Positions 36,290 to 48,999 of a stretch of 64,000 nucleotides of DNA are shown one piece after another (position 1 is the stretch's first letter; each line of letters begins with the position of its first letter). The stretch is from the NCBI GenBank assembly GCA_036429605.1, contig CM071589.1:7316001-7380000 (forward strand), written 5' to 3'. The position numbers were made by a program, and so were the translations under genes. The notes beneath the pieces are model-generated. The model was not told where the DNA came from. It did no database searches and saw only the letters and a list, made by a program, of their open reading frames with translations. Origin of the DNA: Cladobotryum mycophilum. Lineage: Eukaryota; Ascomycota; Sordariomycetes; Hypocreales; Hypocreaceae.

Positions 36290-38065
36290 AGATAAGCCAT
36301 TTATTTTATTATATAAATAATAGACAGGGATTTATTTACTTACCTTAAGAATTGTTTATTTATACTAATATTTAACTCTTACACTGTCTTATCTAAAAAG
36401 AAAGCAGTATTGGCTTTTAGCGATGTTTTATGGGCTAAAGATCTAGACTAAGATATAATAGCTATTATTAATAGCCTTTCTTAAAACGCCATTATTCCGG
36501 GGATATTTGGCGATTTTTTTATCCTTATACTCTAAACTAACTTTACAAACACTTTATACCTTGAAGATCTAGACTAAGACACGCCAGTTATCATCGATGC
36601 CCTGCCTTAGAATGCTATAATTCCAGGGACACCTAACGGCTTTCTTAGCCCTATACTCTAGGCTTTTATAAATATTTTATAATATAAAGGTTTAAACTAA
36701 AACCCGATAGTTATAATTAATTCTTTACTCTAGGGCAATATAGAGATATTAGCTGGTTAGAGTGATAGTAACCCCGCTTTAGCGTTAACTACCTTTACCG
36801 TTAAGTTCGGTAAGGAGGTATTAAAAAGTATTACCGGCGATTATATAGAAAATATAATTATAAGACTAGTGGTGTTTTCTAGTACCTTAACGGTTAAGAA
36901 GATTATATTTTTTGGGAAGGTAAATAAGAGTAAAAATATATTATTAAACCTTGTCTAGCAATTAATTAGTGATTTTATTTGTAATAGCTAGAAAGAAATC
37001 TAATAGCTTAGTTCTTTAGAATTATTATTAGATACTTATAGATTGTTTTTTAACTCTATTAAAGCACTGGTAATTAAAGAGAGGGCTATATAGTTAGATA
37101 GTTTGATATGGCTTTCCTTTATTGAGGCTAGATATAGTAATTGATAAAGAGGGACGATTTGATATGCCTTAGTCGTGAAATTCTTTTTAGACTAGTATAA
37201 ATCGTAGGTCTAATTAATTAACGATATATAAATAGATAATATATTGCTTAGAATATTTAAAAGAATTCTTAGAGTAAAACTAAGGATTAAAGGTATTAAA
37301 AAAAAGATATAGGATTAATGCTATAAGACTTTTATTATATATTTAACCTAAGAGTATAAATAGTCTTGGTTAATAAATTGGTTTAGCTATGGTATCCTGT
37401 TTAAAAGTATTTAATATATTTATTATTATAATAGAAATAGTTCATGTAATTAACTTAGAATAAGACACTTAGAAAATCTTTTGCGTTAGAATTAGATAAG
37501 ATTATTCGAGAACTACTTAATAATACGGCGAAAATGTTTATTTTATGTTTTTTTAAAGACTAAATAATATTATTATTAAATAAAAATAAAACTAATATAA
37601 TTATATTTAATAGAAAGTTAATACACGAAAACTTAATATAAAAACCTTATGCCTTACCTCCTTTACGTCTTAAGGTCAAACAGCTTATTAAGTATAAGTA
37701 TAACACCGCTATTAATAATAGATTACTTATAAAAGATAATGGATTTGAATTTTTTACTGATTCGCTTAAGAAACTTAGACTTAAGTTATAGCTAGACAAT
37801 AATATTATTATGGTATATCTATACCTATCGGACAAGCTACCTTTTATCTAGATCAGTTAATCAGTAAGTATTTATTATAAATAAAAGCCTAAAATCCTAA
37901 TAATACATTTATTTAAAAAGGCAGTAAAACAAGTAATTTCGTGGGGTAAATAAACAAAAAAGAAGCTAGTATATTTCTTCCCTTTTTTCTAGAATAACAA
38001 TTACTTTAGTCTTCTTAAGATTAATTTAAAAGAAAGACTAATTTATTACTATAATCCTATAATTA
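36290..38065 (+). pseudogene. Ghost gene with C-terminal Ulp1-like (C48) peptidase region, RIP-mutated
   Basis: Two successive readable plus-strand frames (about 36330-37145 and 37461-38065) contain only sparse TAA/TAG/TGA stops, almost all explained by Gln or Trp codons. The second ends with LYLSDKLPFI, KAVKQVISWGK, LVYFFPFF.NNNYFSLLKIN and ERLIYYYNP. This is the layout of fungal Ulp1-type domains (LSDKL..., FPL..NNHFSLLEIN..E..IYHYDS), where the Tyr in place of His fits C-to-T change. Ulp1-like peptidases are often carried by fungal DNA transposons and repeat families. The catalytic Cys region downstream was not identified. The two frames differ, so an intron or indel lies near 37150-37460. 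Confidence 0.55.
36437..36740 (+). repeat. 126-bp tandem repeat (42 residues) inside the ghost gene
   Basis: Unit starts at 36437 and 36563 with a partial, more diverged third unit at about 36687. Each begins near GATCTAGACTAAGA and reads DLD.D...II..L...AIIPG in the same frame, with stops at equivalent positions, which indicates that the repeats existed before mutation. Confidence 0.7.
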
Positions 38066-41000
38066 AACAGTAATATAATAAAGAAATTAGCAAAAGTAAC
38101 TAAAAGAATTATAACCTATAGAAAAATATTAATGTTAAAGTATTGATTTTATAATAACTAACGCGATAAAAAGCTAATAGCTTAATAAAACATATGTCTT
38201 AAAGAATTTCCTGAACTGCAATATATTAAAGATATAAAGCTTTTCCCCTGTTATTATTTTACTTAATAACTAATAAAAATCGTTAAAAGAGAATACGATA
38301 GAGTGATATTTATAGCTATAGTTTGATTATAATTAAATAAGCTTAGCTTTATATACTCTATTAGTTTATTACGGTTAGGAATAGTAGAAATTATAACAGG
38401 AATACTTTATAAGTAAAAGCTCTTTAAATTATAAATACTATATTAGTGGATAAAGCATTAGTTAATATACTATTATATATATTTTATAGGAAATAAAAAG
38501 TTATAGTAATAGTATTTAAAAAAAGCTTAAACGATAAAAAAGTAAAGAAAAGATAAAAGTATAATTCGTAGGTTATATATAAAGGTAAGCAATAATAGGG
38601 TTTATTTTATAAACTATACTTATTAATACCTAAGGTAACCACAAATATAGATGCAGTGTATAACTAGCGTAGTTTATAGAGTCTAATTAATACCCGATCG
38701 GGCGTTAGGCGTTTTTAATTAATGTATTAAACTATATAAACTAAAGTATATAAAAAAAATACTTTTAAAACTATTTATATATTATTTATTATTATTTTTT
38801 ATATTATCCAAATCGTCTAGATATTACTATATCTATTATTATAACTAAAAAACTTTAAGATTATTAGGAAAACGCTTAAAATTATTTAAAATAAATAATA
38901 ATATATCTCTAGGAATATATTTTTTATTATTTTATCTTTAATAATAAAAACTAGGGTATATTCTTTTAATAGTCCTTGATATATAAGACAAAAAAACTTA
39001 AAAGAGTTAATCTAATAATTGAAAATATAGATTATAATATAATAACTAATAAAATTTTATTTTTTGTAAAGGTTAAAAAGCTTAGGCATTAACTAGCCTG
39101 GTTAAGAAAGTCAAATACCAGGTATACACAGCTGCTTATACACACTATATTAAAACCGGCAAATAAGAAATCTAGATTATAACTTATATAAGAAGTACGG
39201 CCTGATTATAAATCTTTAGCGAAGTAAATAATTACCTTATTTTATTTATCCCCCTCGGAAAAACATTAATAAATAAAAGTAAGTATTTTAAGGTATTTAC
39301 CTATAGCTAAGATATTTTAAATAGTCTTGAATATATTAAAAAGCATAAAACATTACCTAGGAAATAACTTTAAATGTCTTTTACTTTTTGTCTTAAATAT
39401 AAAACGCTTTTATAAAACTAATATAATAATAAAATTATAGAATTAAATAAATAGCGCTATTAAGGTATAATTAAACCTAGTTTAGAATTATTAGATTATT
39501 TTAAAAGATTAGATTTATAGTCTTAATAAGAGCAGATTTAAAGTCACTTTTTATTTTAACTAAATATAGAAATACTATTTATAGTTTATATTAAGGAGTA
39601 TAAGAATAATCAAGACTATATGCTAGGTTAAAGTAAAAGAAATTTATTATACTATTAGTAAAAATTAATAAGATAAGAATTAAAGAGATTAGGTATTATA
39701 GTATTTTATAGGGGAGAGAGAAGGATAGGCAATATATTCCCAGTTAAAAACAATAAGGTTTATAAACACAAGGGCAAGCTAATATATCTTCTTATATAAC
39801 GACTAAAATACATCTAATACAGTAATAAAGTTATTTATTACATATATTTATCGGCGTATCGCCTAATAGTTCATGTTTTATAAACGGTAATTCTATAACA
39901 AAAAGCGTTAAGTCATTTATAAACCAGAACTTAATAAACCCTAATATAAAATAATATTTCTATTCTTTACTATAAAACTTATAATATAGGTTATTTATAA
40001 ACTTAACCTATATATTATAAAAAAGCTGGTTATACTATAAAAGACTCAATTCCACCTAGTAGTATAGTATAGTTAGCCAGGAAACCCTTTTAACGAGATT
40101 AATATTTAAATAATATTATCCAATAGATTAAGATCTATTGTTTTAATATTAAAATAAAATACCTTTATAAGCTTTAATATATAAATTAAAAAAGATAAGA
40201 ATTAACGAAATATTATATAATACCGTTTATAAGTAATAGGTATTATGTTTTAATAGACTTAGGCTTAAAGGCTTAGTAAGAAATTGCTTAAGTATACTTA
40301 ATTTTATAAATATTTTAAAATATGCTTTAAAGAATTAAACTTAGGTTCCTACTCTTAGCTTACTATAAATCAAAGTTATAAAAATAATATCGATTAAACA
40401 TTTATTATAAAACCTATTTATTATATATAAACTAATTAATATATCGCCTATTTTTTCTATTTAAGCAAAAATCTTAAAGCTTAATTAATATAAATAAACA
40501 CTTATAGCTTATAGCTAATCGCCTTTTAAAAATAATAAGTAAATCTAGATAATACTATAATAATAGTTTTTTAAAAAAGACTTATATATAATAATTAAAT
40601 ATAATTTCTTTAAATAATATATATAAATATTAAGTAAATTACTAATAAAAAAATATAATATTATAAATATTATTTATTTTAATCGTTAAAAAACATTAGT
40701 AGGAGAAAATATTATTAGAAAAGGCTTAGTATAATTTTAAACTTAAAGAGGTTAGAGTATTTTATATAAATATTTATTACTCTAAAGGTATATAAAAGTA
40801 TAATAAATCTAGTTTTAAAAGAAATTAGTTTATATAATAATTAATAAAAAGATTATAATAATTATACTTAAATTTATGTAATTATACCTAAGAACAAATC
40901 TATATATTAAATAATAAAGGTAAAAAACTAATAGCACTCTCTTAAATAATTAATTGTATAAAAAAGCTATTTTATTTTCCGAATTTTATTAAAATTTATT

Positions 41001-42058
41001 ATTACTTTAACAATAACTAAAAATAATAAAGCTAATTTAGTAAATTAGATTATCCTATTACACTCCCACAAAACAATATTACCTAATAAAACAACGAAAA
41101 ACACTTTATCGCGTAAAAAACACTCAAGCTATTACCTAAAGTATAAATATATATTTCCATAAGAATACACTTATAAAATAGGTCCGAATTATCGCAAATA
41201 ATTCTGCAGGCAGTTTATACAATAAATATAGTCCGTTAAGACAAGCAGCCACCTAGAGATTCTATATATCGATTCGCTCGTCAGATAAATAAATCAGCAG
41301 TACCTTTCGCTATAGATTCTTTTACATAGCTATTATCTATAGGCAATAATATAAAGTATCGAGTTTTTTAATAATATAGTTTTTAATAAAAATAATATAA
41401 TAATTATAATATATCATAATAAACTTATACAAAATAGTATATCTTTTATAGTCTAGGTATTAATAAAAAAAACTATTAACTTAAGTAATAGTCTAGCCTA
41501 AATCTAGAAAAAAATAATTATATTTAGTTATAATAGAATTTTAAATTATTATCGAGAAATACTAAAAAATAAAATAATTAATATTATTAAGCAAATAAAA
41601 GGTTTAAAAATATATATACTATTATACTTTTATCCCTTAATATTCTTTCCTCGTAAATACTATAATAAGGCAATAGTTAAAGATATTTATTATTTATGCT
41701 TATTTTAAATCGCTAGTTTAAGGATTTAATAAAGCAAAATAATATTCTATAATAAATTAAAAGTAAACTTATATTATTATAATATAATTTATTAGATCAG
41801 ATAGTAATTATATATTAAAAGTAATATATTTAAGTCTAATATAATTTATTATATAAGTTAAAGAAAAGATAAGTTTAAGAATTAATTTATTTATTACTAA
41901 AACCAAAGTAATAAACAGTTAATAATATCTAAGTCTATTTACAAAACAGTTATATAATATAACGGTTAAGATATAGTTTATACGTATGTTTACTATCCTT
42001 TGAAAACGGAACCGTGTAGCTCCAAAAATAAAAGCTTAAAATGCTAGAAATAAAGGAT

Positions 42059-42135
42059 ATTAAACTTAGAATAAGAGCTTAACGGGATCCCGTATTGTCC
42101 CATGGATATGGTCGTATATGCAAGATAATGGCTTT
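42059..42135. repeat. Direct repeat, left of the NLR gene
   Basis: It shares gagcttRacgggatcccgtat and then RtatggtcgtatRtgc with 46886-46975 in the same orientation, about 80 percent over 45-70 bases, mostly transitions. It contains the 12-bp palindrome acgggatcccgt. Possibly the ends of an eroded element or a shared ancestral sequence. Confidence 0.6.
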
Positions 42136-42747
42136 GCTCAGTTCATAAAGGTAGTTACGAGCTCATATGACTGAGTCTTACCCTTGTATAACTAACTGGG
42201 CCCCTTATCTTAACAGATGAAGGCTTATTAGAAGTGGCTCGTAGCTGATGTTGCTGATGAAAGGTAGCTGGCTGATGGGTTGCTTTTTCATGCAATGCAT
42301 GCATATTTAATCACTTGCCACATCTTTGCTATGACACAACTACAAGTATATCAGCATCCAGGACGGATAATGAAATCTTCCTCGGGAATCCGGAGGGTGT
42401 ACTCCTGCTACAGAGCGAAGATAGCCTGCTGCCCAGTTTAAGTAAATAAATAATAAAGCTCGTGAAAGTATGTCCTGATAAGGAGCCAGCTATAATAGTA
42501 CAAGATGATAAAAAAAGGAAAAAGGAAAAACATATATATAATAGCCAGTATTTATTGCTCTTCATCCCATCACAGACGGTTCCGCCACGAGACGAGTTGT
42601 CCACGCGAACAATTAGTTTTCGGCGGATTAGCTAGTATTGTGGAAGTTGTCCCATGTGGTGCATGTCAGGGGGCCAGACTGGTACCTATGTGAGTCCAGA
42701 ATAAACACACCAAAAAGGGCAAGGAACATATTACCAATGCTCACTGA
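42136..42747. other. Intergenic region without a supported gene
   Basis: Transition from the AT-rich block to normal DNA and 3' flank of the NLR gene. Short open frames only. Confidence 0.5.
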
Positions 42748-45700
42748 TTATAGGTAGTCAGAAGAATCATGGTTAGGCAGGGCAGATGAGCTGTCAGAAA
42801 GTTTCTTGTCCCAATTTGTCAGATGTCGTATAGCAGACTCGTTTCCCGATGTAATAGCCCACCCCAGGGCCGTGTGGCCTTTTGTATCCCTAATTTGCGG
42901 GTTTGCGCCGGCCTCCAACAGCGATTTGACAAGACTTTTTTGGCCGACACGGTTATTGTATACAGCTGAAGCAGCCCATGAGAGTGGTGTCCGACCTGAC
43001 ACATCGGTCGAGTTGACCTCGGCACCATGGTTAATGAGAAGCTCAACAGAGCTTCCAATGCCGAGAGAGGCGCTTTGTTCAATGCAATAAGACAAGGCAG
43101 TCCGCCCACTATGGTCCTTGGCGTCGATTTTTGCACCTGATTCAAGTAGCCACGTTATTGTGCCCGCTCCCTGACATAAAACGGCCCAATGTAAGGGCGT
43201 TCGACCGGTGAAATCTTCGGTGTTAACATCAGCACCAGCCCTTATAAGTAGTTTAGCAATACTGCTGTCACGTTGAATTGGCGATTGACGGCGGCTGCAG
43301 ACTGCATAAGACAAAGGTGTTCGCCCAAAGTTGTCCTTTGATTCAATGTCAGCGCCTGCGTCTATGAGTAAGTGAGCATATGCAGGCTCCACTTTTTCCA
43401 TAGCACATGATAAAGCAGTCCGCCCGAATCTGTCCTTGGCCTCTACATTGGCACCAGCATCCACGAGTAGTGCCACCACCTCGGTGGTACCGATTTCGAC
43501 GGCCAAGATTAGCGGGGTCCGTTGGTAGTGATCTCTCGAGTCTATCTCGGCGCCAGCCTCAATAAGCTGTTGCACAATCTCCGGTCCGGCTGCGATACGC
43601 TGTTGGATGCTCAATGCGCGTTTACGGGGCCCAAACAGCAGCCCACCATCAGTAGCTATGGAGAGCGCCGTTTGCCCAGCATAATCTTCTGATTCTAGAT
43701 CTGCCCCCGCTTCTATAAGCAGCTCGACCAATTCCGCGTGTCTGTTTTGCACCGCATGAGATAACGCAGTTCGCCCTTGCGACTTCTCCTTCATGTCAAT
43801 TTGCGAGGAACTGTGTGACTCCTTGCGACGCCGCAAAGACGTGACATATTTGAGGTGCCGAACGAGTATCCGCGCTGTCTCTGTATCTCCTCTTCGTGCG
43901 GTAGCAATTAAGGGGTAGCCATGGATTTCTCCTGGATAATCGACTCGAGGGTTTCGGCGAAGCCACGCCCGGACGAGATTTGAAGCTCCTTCTCTTGCCA
44001 GTGCATAAATGAAACTCGCGCTCTGTGGGTACTTGCCACTACCATAATGGTTCAAGTTAGATAAGGCTATCCATCCAGTAAGTGGAAATGTTGACAGGAA
44101 CTCATCCTGAGAAATGTCTTTTGCTGCTAAATCAGCATGATAAAATACGCCTCTCGTAGTATATTCCAAGGTCTTGGCCAGAACTGAACCCGCTGCGCCC
44201 CCAGCTGGCAGCATCTTAAGGGCGAATTTCAGATGCGCATAGCAGCATTTTTTGAGCTGGTCATGACTGAAACTATCAAGGTAAACACCTTGTGTAGCAC
44301 TAGGCCATAATTTGCGGATGCCGTTTTCTTTGATCAGGAAGTCCCGTATAGACTCATGAATAAATTGGACTGTTCCACTCCCAGATTCGGTAACCTCTGC
44401 CAGCCCTTTCGTATAGTTGATAACAAACCTACACATACTGTCTTTTGATGGCTCTATAGCGTCGCACTGTAGAGTAGTTTCTCCATATAGCCCACTCGAA
44501 ATAATGAAATAGAACTCTTCAGGTTCCAAGGGACGTCTTGCAAACAGTATAAGCTGAATACAAAGTAGTAGAGTATCCATATTCTGCTTATCGCGACCTA
44601 ACACATCTTTGAATAGGTCACCGAGCTGTTCTGGTAACTCTTTCATTCTCGTCTCAATGCGAGGCAGTTCTCCATATTGGAGTTCTTTGTTTAGTATGCC
44701 GACGGCCAGAACCACCCACATAAACACGCCAGATGACTTGTCCACAATTTTGGTCTTGATATTGTCAAATAATGCACCGCGGTCGAGTTGAAGACGGCTT
44801 TTGACGTAAGTCTCGATATCAGTTTTATGTCCTTGCTGGTCTTCCAACGTAAGTCTTAGCCCATCACGGACAAAGACGTAGGGATAATGACGGCTGGAGA
44901 AGCATACTCGAAACTGGATGCCACATCGGGCTGATTGCTTTCCGAGATCCTCAAAAAAGTCAATCATGTCTCTAATTTGCTGCTCATCGCATTCATCAAG
45001 TGCGTCGATAAAGCAAGTGAAGATGCGTCCCTCTAGACCTAAGACTGCGTAGCGAAAGAGTTCCCGTACAGCGTCGATGCTGAGTTCCAACTCTTTTATG
45101 GGGAACGTGATATTTCCCTTATCCAATACCCATTGTAGGTCGGGAAGTTGTTGCAAAAGCTGAAAGAGTAGAGATCGATGCATCCCTATTGCAGATCTCT
45201 CCAGATAGTGACCTCTCGCATTAAAAAAGAATGAGGCAGTGCAAGCCTCGGCTGGGGATTCTTGCTCTGCCATTAGATACGCAAATTTCATAATGGTTGA
45301 CTTCCCAACACCAGGTTTACCGCTAATCCATAGTAGGCCGCCATGTTGAATCAGATTTGCAGGTGTTTGCCAGGAAATATAGACGGGGTCTTCTAGCAGC
45401 CAAAGGCAAGTTTCGAAACAGGCGTTTTTGATAGTTTGTAGCCGAGATCCAGCTTCCTTGAAGTTCAATGACTCAATCAGCGCTTCTCTTTTAATTTCTA
45501 CACGACTGAGACCTGGAAAATTGTCATTTTGGATATTCATTTTGTATGGCACTAGCAGGACTTACCGAAAACCTTTTCTACTCGCACTGCGGCGACATCA
45601 TCTCTTAGGGCTACAGGCATAGCAAGCATTAAAAGCTCTTTAGCATATGCTGCTGCGGTCATTGCTGCGTACTTCTGCCATCGTTTATTTTTGTGGCTAT

Positions 45701-46649
45701 CCGCATAGTCGCAAATCCCTCGCACTGGTAAATAAGGCATGCCACCCATCAAGCCAGCCGCCTCCATCTCGAAACAAATAATATCAAGTTCCCGAGCGAC
45801 ATTGTCTCTAGCAACTGCGTCTCGCATTACTTGGCTGCTGGAGCCTATTCCTCCGTAATAAATCTTGGGGTCGTGGTTTCGTCTAGTATATCTTTCCACG
45901 AGCTGCGAAATATCACATCCATCGCATCCGCTTCCTGATATCTCGTGCCTGCATGAAGCAGAAAACAGGAAATCATTCGGCGGATCTGGATAGTCGTACT
46001 CGCTCATTTCTATGTGGCCTTCTCGTATCTCGCGAAGAACAGACGGAATCATGCTTTGAGACGTGTCATGAATTGACCTCAATTTGGTGACAGCCGTCAA
46101 CATGATTGTCTGTGGTAGCCTCATAATCCCTGTTCGCCGCAACTGACCGCCTGGGATGAGTTTACCCAGATCATACTGCATGACTCTACTCCCAACCACG
46201 ATATCTCCCAGTCGTAAGTCAGCCTGTGGGGTGTTTCCTGGTACACCTCCTCCAATGCCCACTATTAGGCCGGCACGAATATTTGGAAAGCTTCGGGTCA
46301 GATTACTTGCTACGACCGCAGCCTCAATCGGGCCGTATTGTGACTCAGGAAGACCAGCTATAACAACGTTGTGCATCCCAATACTCCCCAAAGTATACGA
46401 ATTGCTGTCCTTTTCATCTGTAGGCAAGGTCTCATGGACCTTATCTAGCATGGCTCGAGCCGCTGCCATCTCGCACGAGAGAGCGCATACCCATGCAATG
46501 GAATAGTCACTATGTTGGAGTTTGGAGGGATACCCTCGCTGGTCGTCTTCTGATTCGTTATTCATGCCATCTGAGGTAGCTGTTTGCCGGCGTGCTCCAG
46601 TACGCGTCCAGCCGTCTTCTCGCGATTTTATGCTGTCGGTTAGAGACAT
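42748..46649 (-). CDS. PNP-NACHT-ankyrin NLR-like (STAND) protein
   Basis: Two exons fit, 46649-45566 and 45512-42748, with a 53-bp intron at the usual place between effector and NTPase domains; the product is 1282 aa. Residues about 45-350 form a purine nucleoside phosphorylase-like domain (YSIAWVCALSCEMAAARAML, GLIVGIGGGVP, CFEMEAAGL, VRGICDYADSHKN). The NACHT domain has a P-loop GKPGVGKST (426-434) and Walker B FTCFIDALDECDE (about 527-538), then VQFIHESIRDFL. From about 860 to 1265 there are about nine ankyrin repeats (GRTALSHAVQNRHAELVELL, GRTPLHWAVL and others). In fungi such proteins sense non-self through repeats and trigger an incompatibility or cell-death response. The frame is intact. 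Repeat units look diverse rather than near-identical, so recent repeat shuffling is not evident. Confidence 0.95.
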
Positions 46650-47501
46650 ATGTGCCGAAGCATCAAAGTCAAACCACTACAGAACATTGACTAGAAGTGA
46701 CACGAGGGGCTAAGGTGCCATGAGGGATATAACCCCCTGATAAAAACGGCGACGTGCTCCGTTTCGATAAAAAAGAAAAGGTCAGGTGACTTAAGGGTGA
46801 GCGGGGTAGATCTGAGACGGGTTCGTTGGACTCTAGAAACATAGGTAATAATTGCCGAAAATGGAAGCGCCGACTGCTGTGAATGGGGTCATTGAACACT
46901 AGAAAGGAGCTTGACGGGATCCCGTATATTCCAGTGGGTATGGTCGTATGTGCCAGTTGATCACCCAATTCAGATCATAACAAGCAGTGTAATAAACTAT
47001 TGTGAGGGCGAAGAGGACCACAGCAAGGACCCAAGAAACCTTGGCTAGTCTCGGGTAACCTACTAGATAATTGAAGCCAACAACCTCAAGCAACGCTTTA
47101 CTAGATATTTTGATCGTGAACATAAGTCGGATCGATTGTTGGCGGTAGATTGGTATTCAGGATCAATCCAAATTGAGTTGAAGGCAGACCAGGCCTTGAG
47201 AGCGTACAAGACAGATTCGATATGGAGAGATTCTACGTTAATAGCTCTGGAATTCATCAAGATTTAAAATAGCTCTCTATCGACGAGATGCAACGAAGAG
47301 TTGATAGAATCTCATTTTTTCCTATTTAATCATTAGTCACCTCAAGAATGCATTTCAATGAAACGTAAATCCTTGAGCTTTGAGACCGACTGACATATAT
47401 AAATTACTATTACGATCAACCCTCATAAAGCTGAGATGCCAAAGGATTATCTTATAGTTTATCACATTATTGGCTTCTGAGCCTTTATCCACTCAAACCC
47501 C
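46650..47501. other. Intergenic region without a supported gene
   Basis: Promoter side of the NLR gene. It carries the second direct repeat at 46886-46975. No recognisable coding sequence. Confidence 0.5.
46886..46975. repeat. Direct repeat, right of the NLR gene
   Basis: Counterpart of 42059-42135 (gagcttgacgggatcccgtat, then ggtatggtcgtatgtgcc), same orientation, about 4.8 kb away. With its partner it brackets the whole NLR gene. Confidence 0.6.
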
Positions 47502-48999
47502 TCAAACATGTCCTCTGGCACAGCCCGATTTATCAAGCTTAAAACCACCTGGCATCAAGGTTTGAAAGACGCCCTTGGGGTCGTACTTTTTCGCAGTCTT
47601 CCTGAGGAACGCAAAGCTCTCGACGCCATAACCACACAGCGGATCTTGCGTTGGGGCGGCATAATTAATGTAGACGAACGGATGGAAGGTCCCGTGCTTT
47701 TTGGCGACATCTGTCGCAGCGCTGATGAACTTCTTTCGAGCATCGTTCATCTCACCATCCAGCGTGGCGTCAGTCCAACGAGATGTCAACCAGATAACTG
47801 CATTTGTTATTAGCTTTGCGCTTCATGCTGCCTGCACTTACTCGAAGAACCTACCAATTTGATCGTCTTTGATATTAGTTAGACCAAGACTGTTCCCCTC
47901 ATAACCATTTGCCTTGCTAAAGGATTGCTGGATCTTGGGTTGCGGAATAAAGGAAACAAGCCAGTCAATCTTATCCTTATGTGGAATCGCATTGTAAACT
48001 GCATTAGTTGTATCCCAAATCTCGCGGAGGGTCTTGAAATCATTGGTAATGGTAATGCTGGCAGTCACCTCGCTACTCATGCATCAGCGGTTTCGCGGCA
48101 ACACAGTAGCCGCGTAGAAATGCTCACCGATAACCCTTGGGCTAGAATTTGCTGACCTCGTGCACAAAGTCGGCAAGTTTTACTTGACGGCCAGTGTTTA
48201 GCAACTGGTTGGGCAAGGTGAGGAACGTCTGTACAGCCTTTGGCTTCTCTATGTTCTTGGTGTTTGCAAATACCGAAATAAAGATCTGGCCCTTGTTTTC
48301 AGCGAGATAAATATTTATCGTCTAGACTGCTATGTAAGGGTCGAGCTTATTACTCAAGGTAATGTTAATGGTAGCTTAAGTGATCGTATCGAGGAGACGA
48401 GGACGAGTTGCCTGTGCTCTAGTGAGATTAACAAGCAGTTCGCCACCCTAAATGCCTTGAAAGTCAAAGGCCGCAAGCTTGATGTTTGTGATGATACTAA
48501 AATTAGTGTTGCCGCCTTTCAATGCCTTGAACAGGTCCGTATAACTCTTGCTATTGGCATTCACGACTTGCCCAGAGGCTAAAACGACCTTATAGTTGAG
48601 AATATTGTCGATAACCCAACCCCTCTGTGCTTGGAAAAGATTCTGTCCGCCTCCCAATGACACACCACCAATCCCAACGTTCTCGCAGATGCCTCCCGTG
48701 AAGCTAATGTTGCTGCTATTGAATGCATCGTAGGCCTGACCCTAGCTGAGACCAGCGGCCAGGCTTATATAAGACTGGTCGCGAGCGAGGGATGCTGCGT
48801 TGAGCCCTCCTAAATCGATAGACACGCCCCTATTGATGCTATTCGCGCTGGGATTTGCGTTGTGGCCTCCGCTCTTGACGGCAAACTGATATAAATACTT
48901 GACCAAAACTTTGACAATTTTTAAAACGTCGGTCGTAGATTTGGGCGCAACGACGCAGCCAGGCTTCAAGATTGATGTATTGGACTAACGATTATTGAT
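47502..48999 (-). pseudogene. Decayed FAD-linked oxidase (BBE family)
   Basis: Read on the minus strand: KPGCVVAPKSTTDV, FAVKSGGHNANPS (the SGGH motif holds the usual covalent His), GGVSLGGGQNLFQAQRGWVIDN, GQVVNANSKSYTDLFKALKGG, and the BBE end FVYINYAAP...KKYDPKGVFQTLMPGG. Several in-frame stops break it, for example TAG at 48744-48742 where Trp is expected (GLS-stop-GQAYDAF), and further TAG/TAA/TGA between 48447 and 48085. Most are single transitions from TGG or CAG. It is of the shorter oligosaccharide-oxidase-like type and not a copy of the gene at 3317. A possible intron lies near 47790-47837. Nonfunctional. Confidence 0.85.

Larger units (their letters stand above)
16109..42075. other. 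AT-rich RIP-like block
   Basis: Composition changes sharply at about 16109 and returns to normal near 42075. Inside, TpA is very frequent and CpA/TpG scarce by eye, long runs of stops occur in all frames, and ghost frames show TAA/TAG where Gln or Trp codons would be expected. That is the mark of repeat-induced point mutation. Exceptions with normal composition are the transposon at 19149-21018 and the LINE at 32091-33250. The stretches 16109-17247, 21019-32090 and 33251-42075 hold only decayed repeats apart from the ghost frames listed separately. Confidence 0.85.

Noticed and set aside
37647..37835. Minus-strand open frame in the AT-rich block
   Set aside because: It opposes the plus-strand ghost frame with the Ulp1-like end and has no features of its own.
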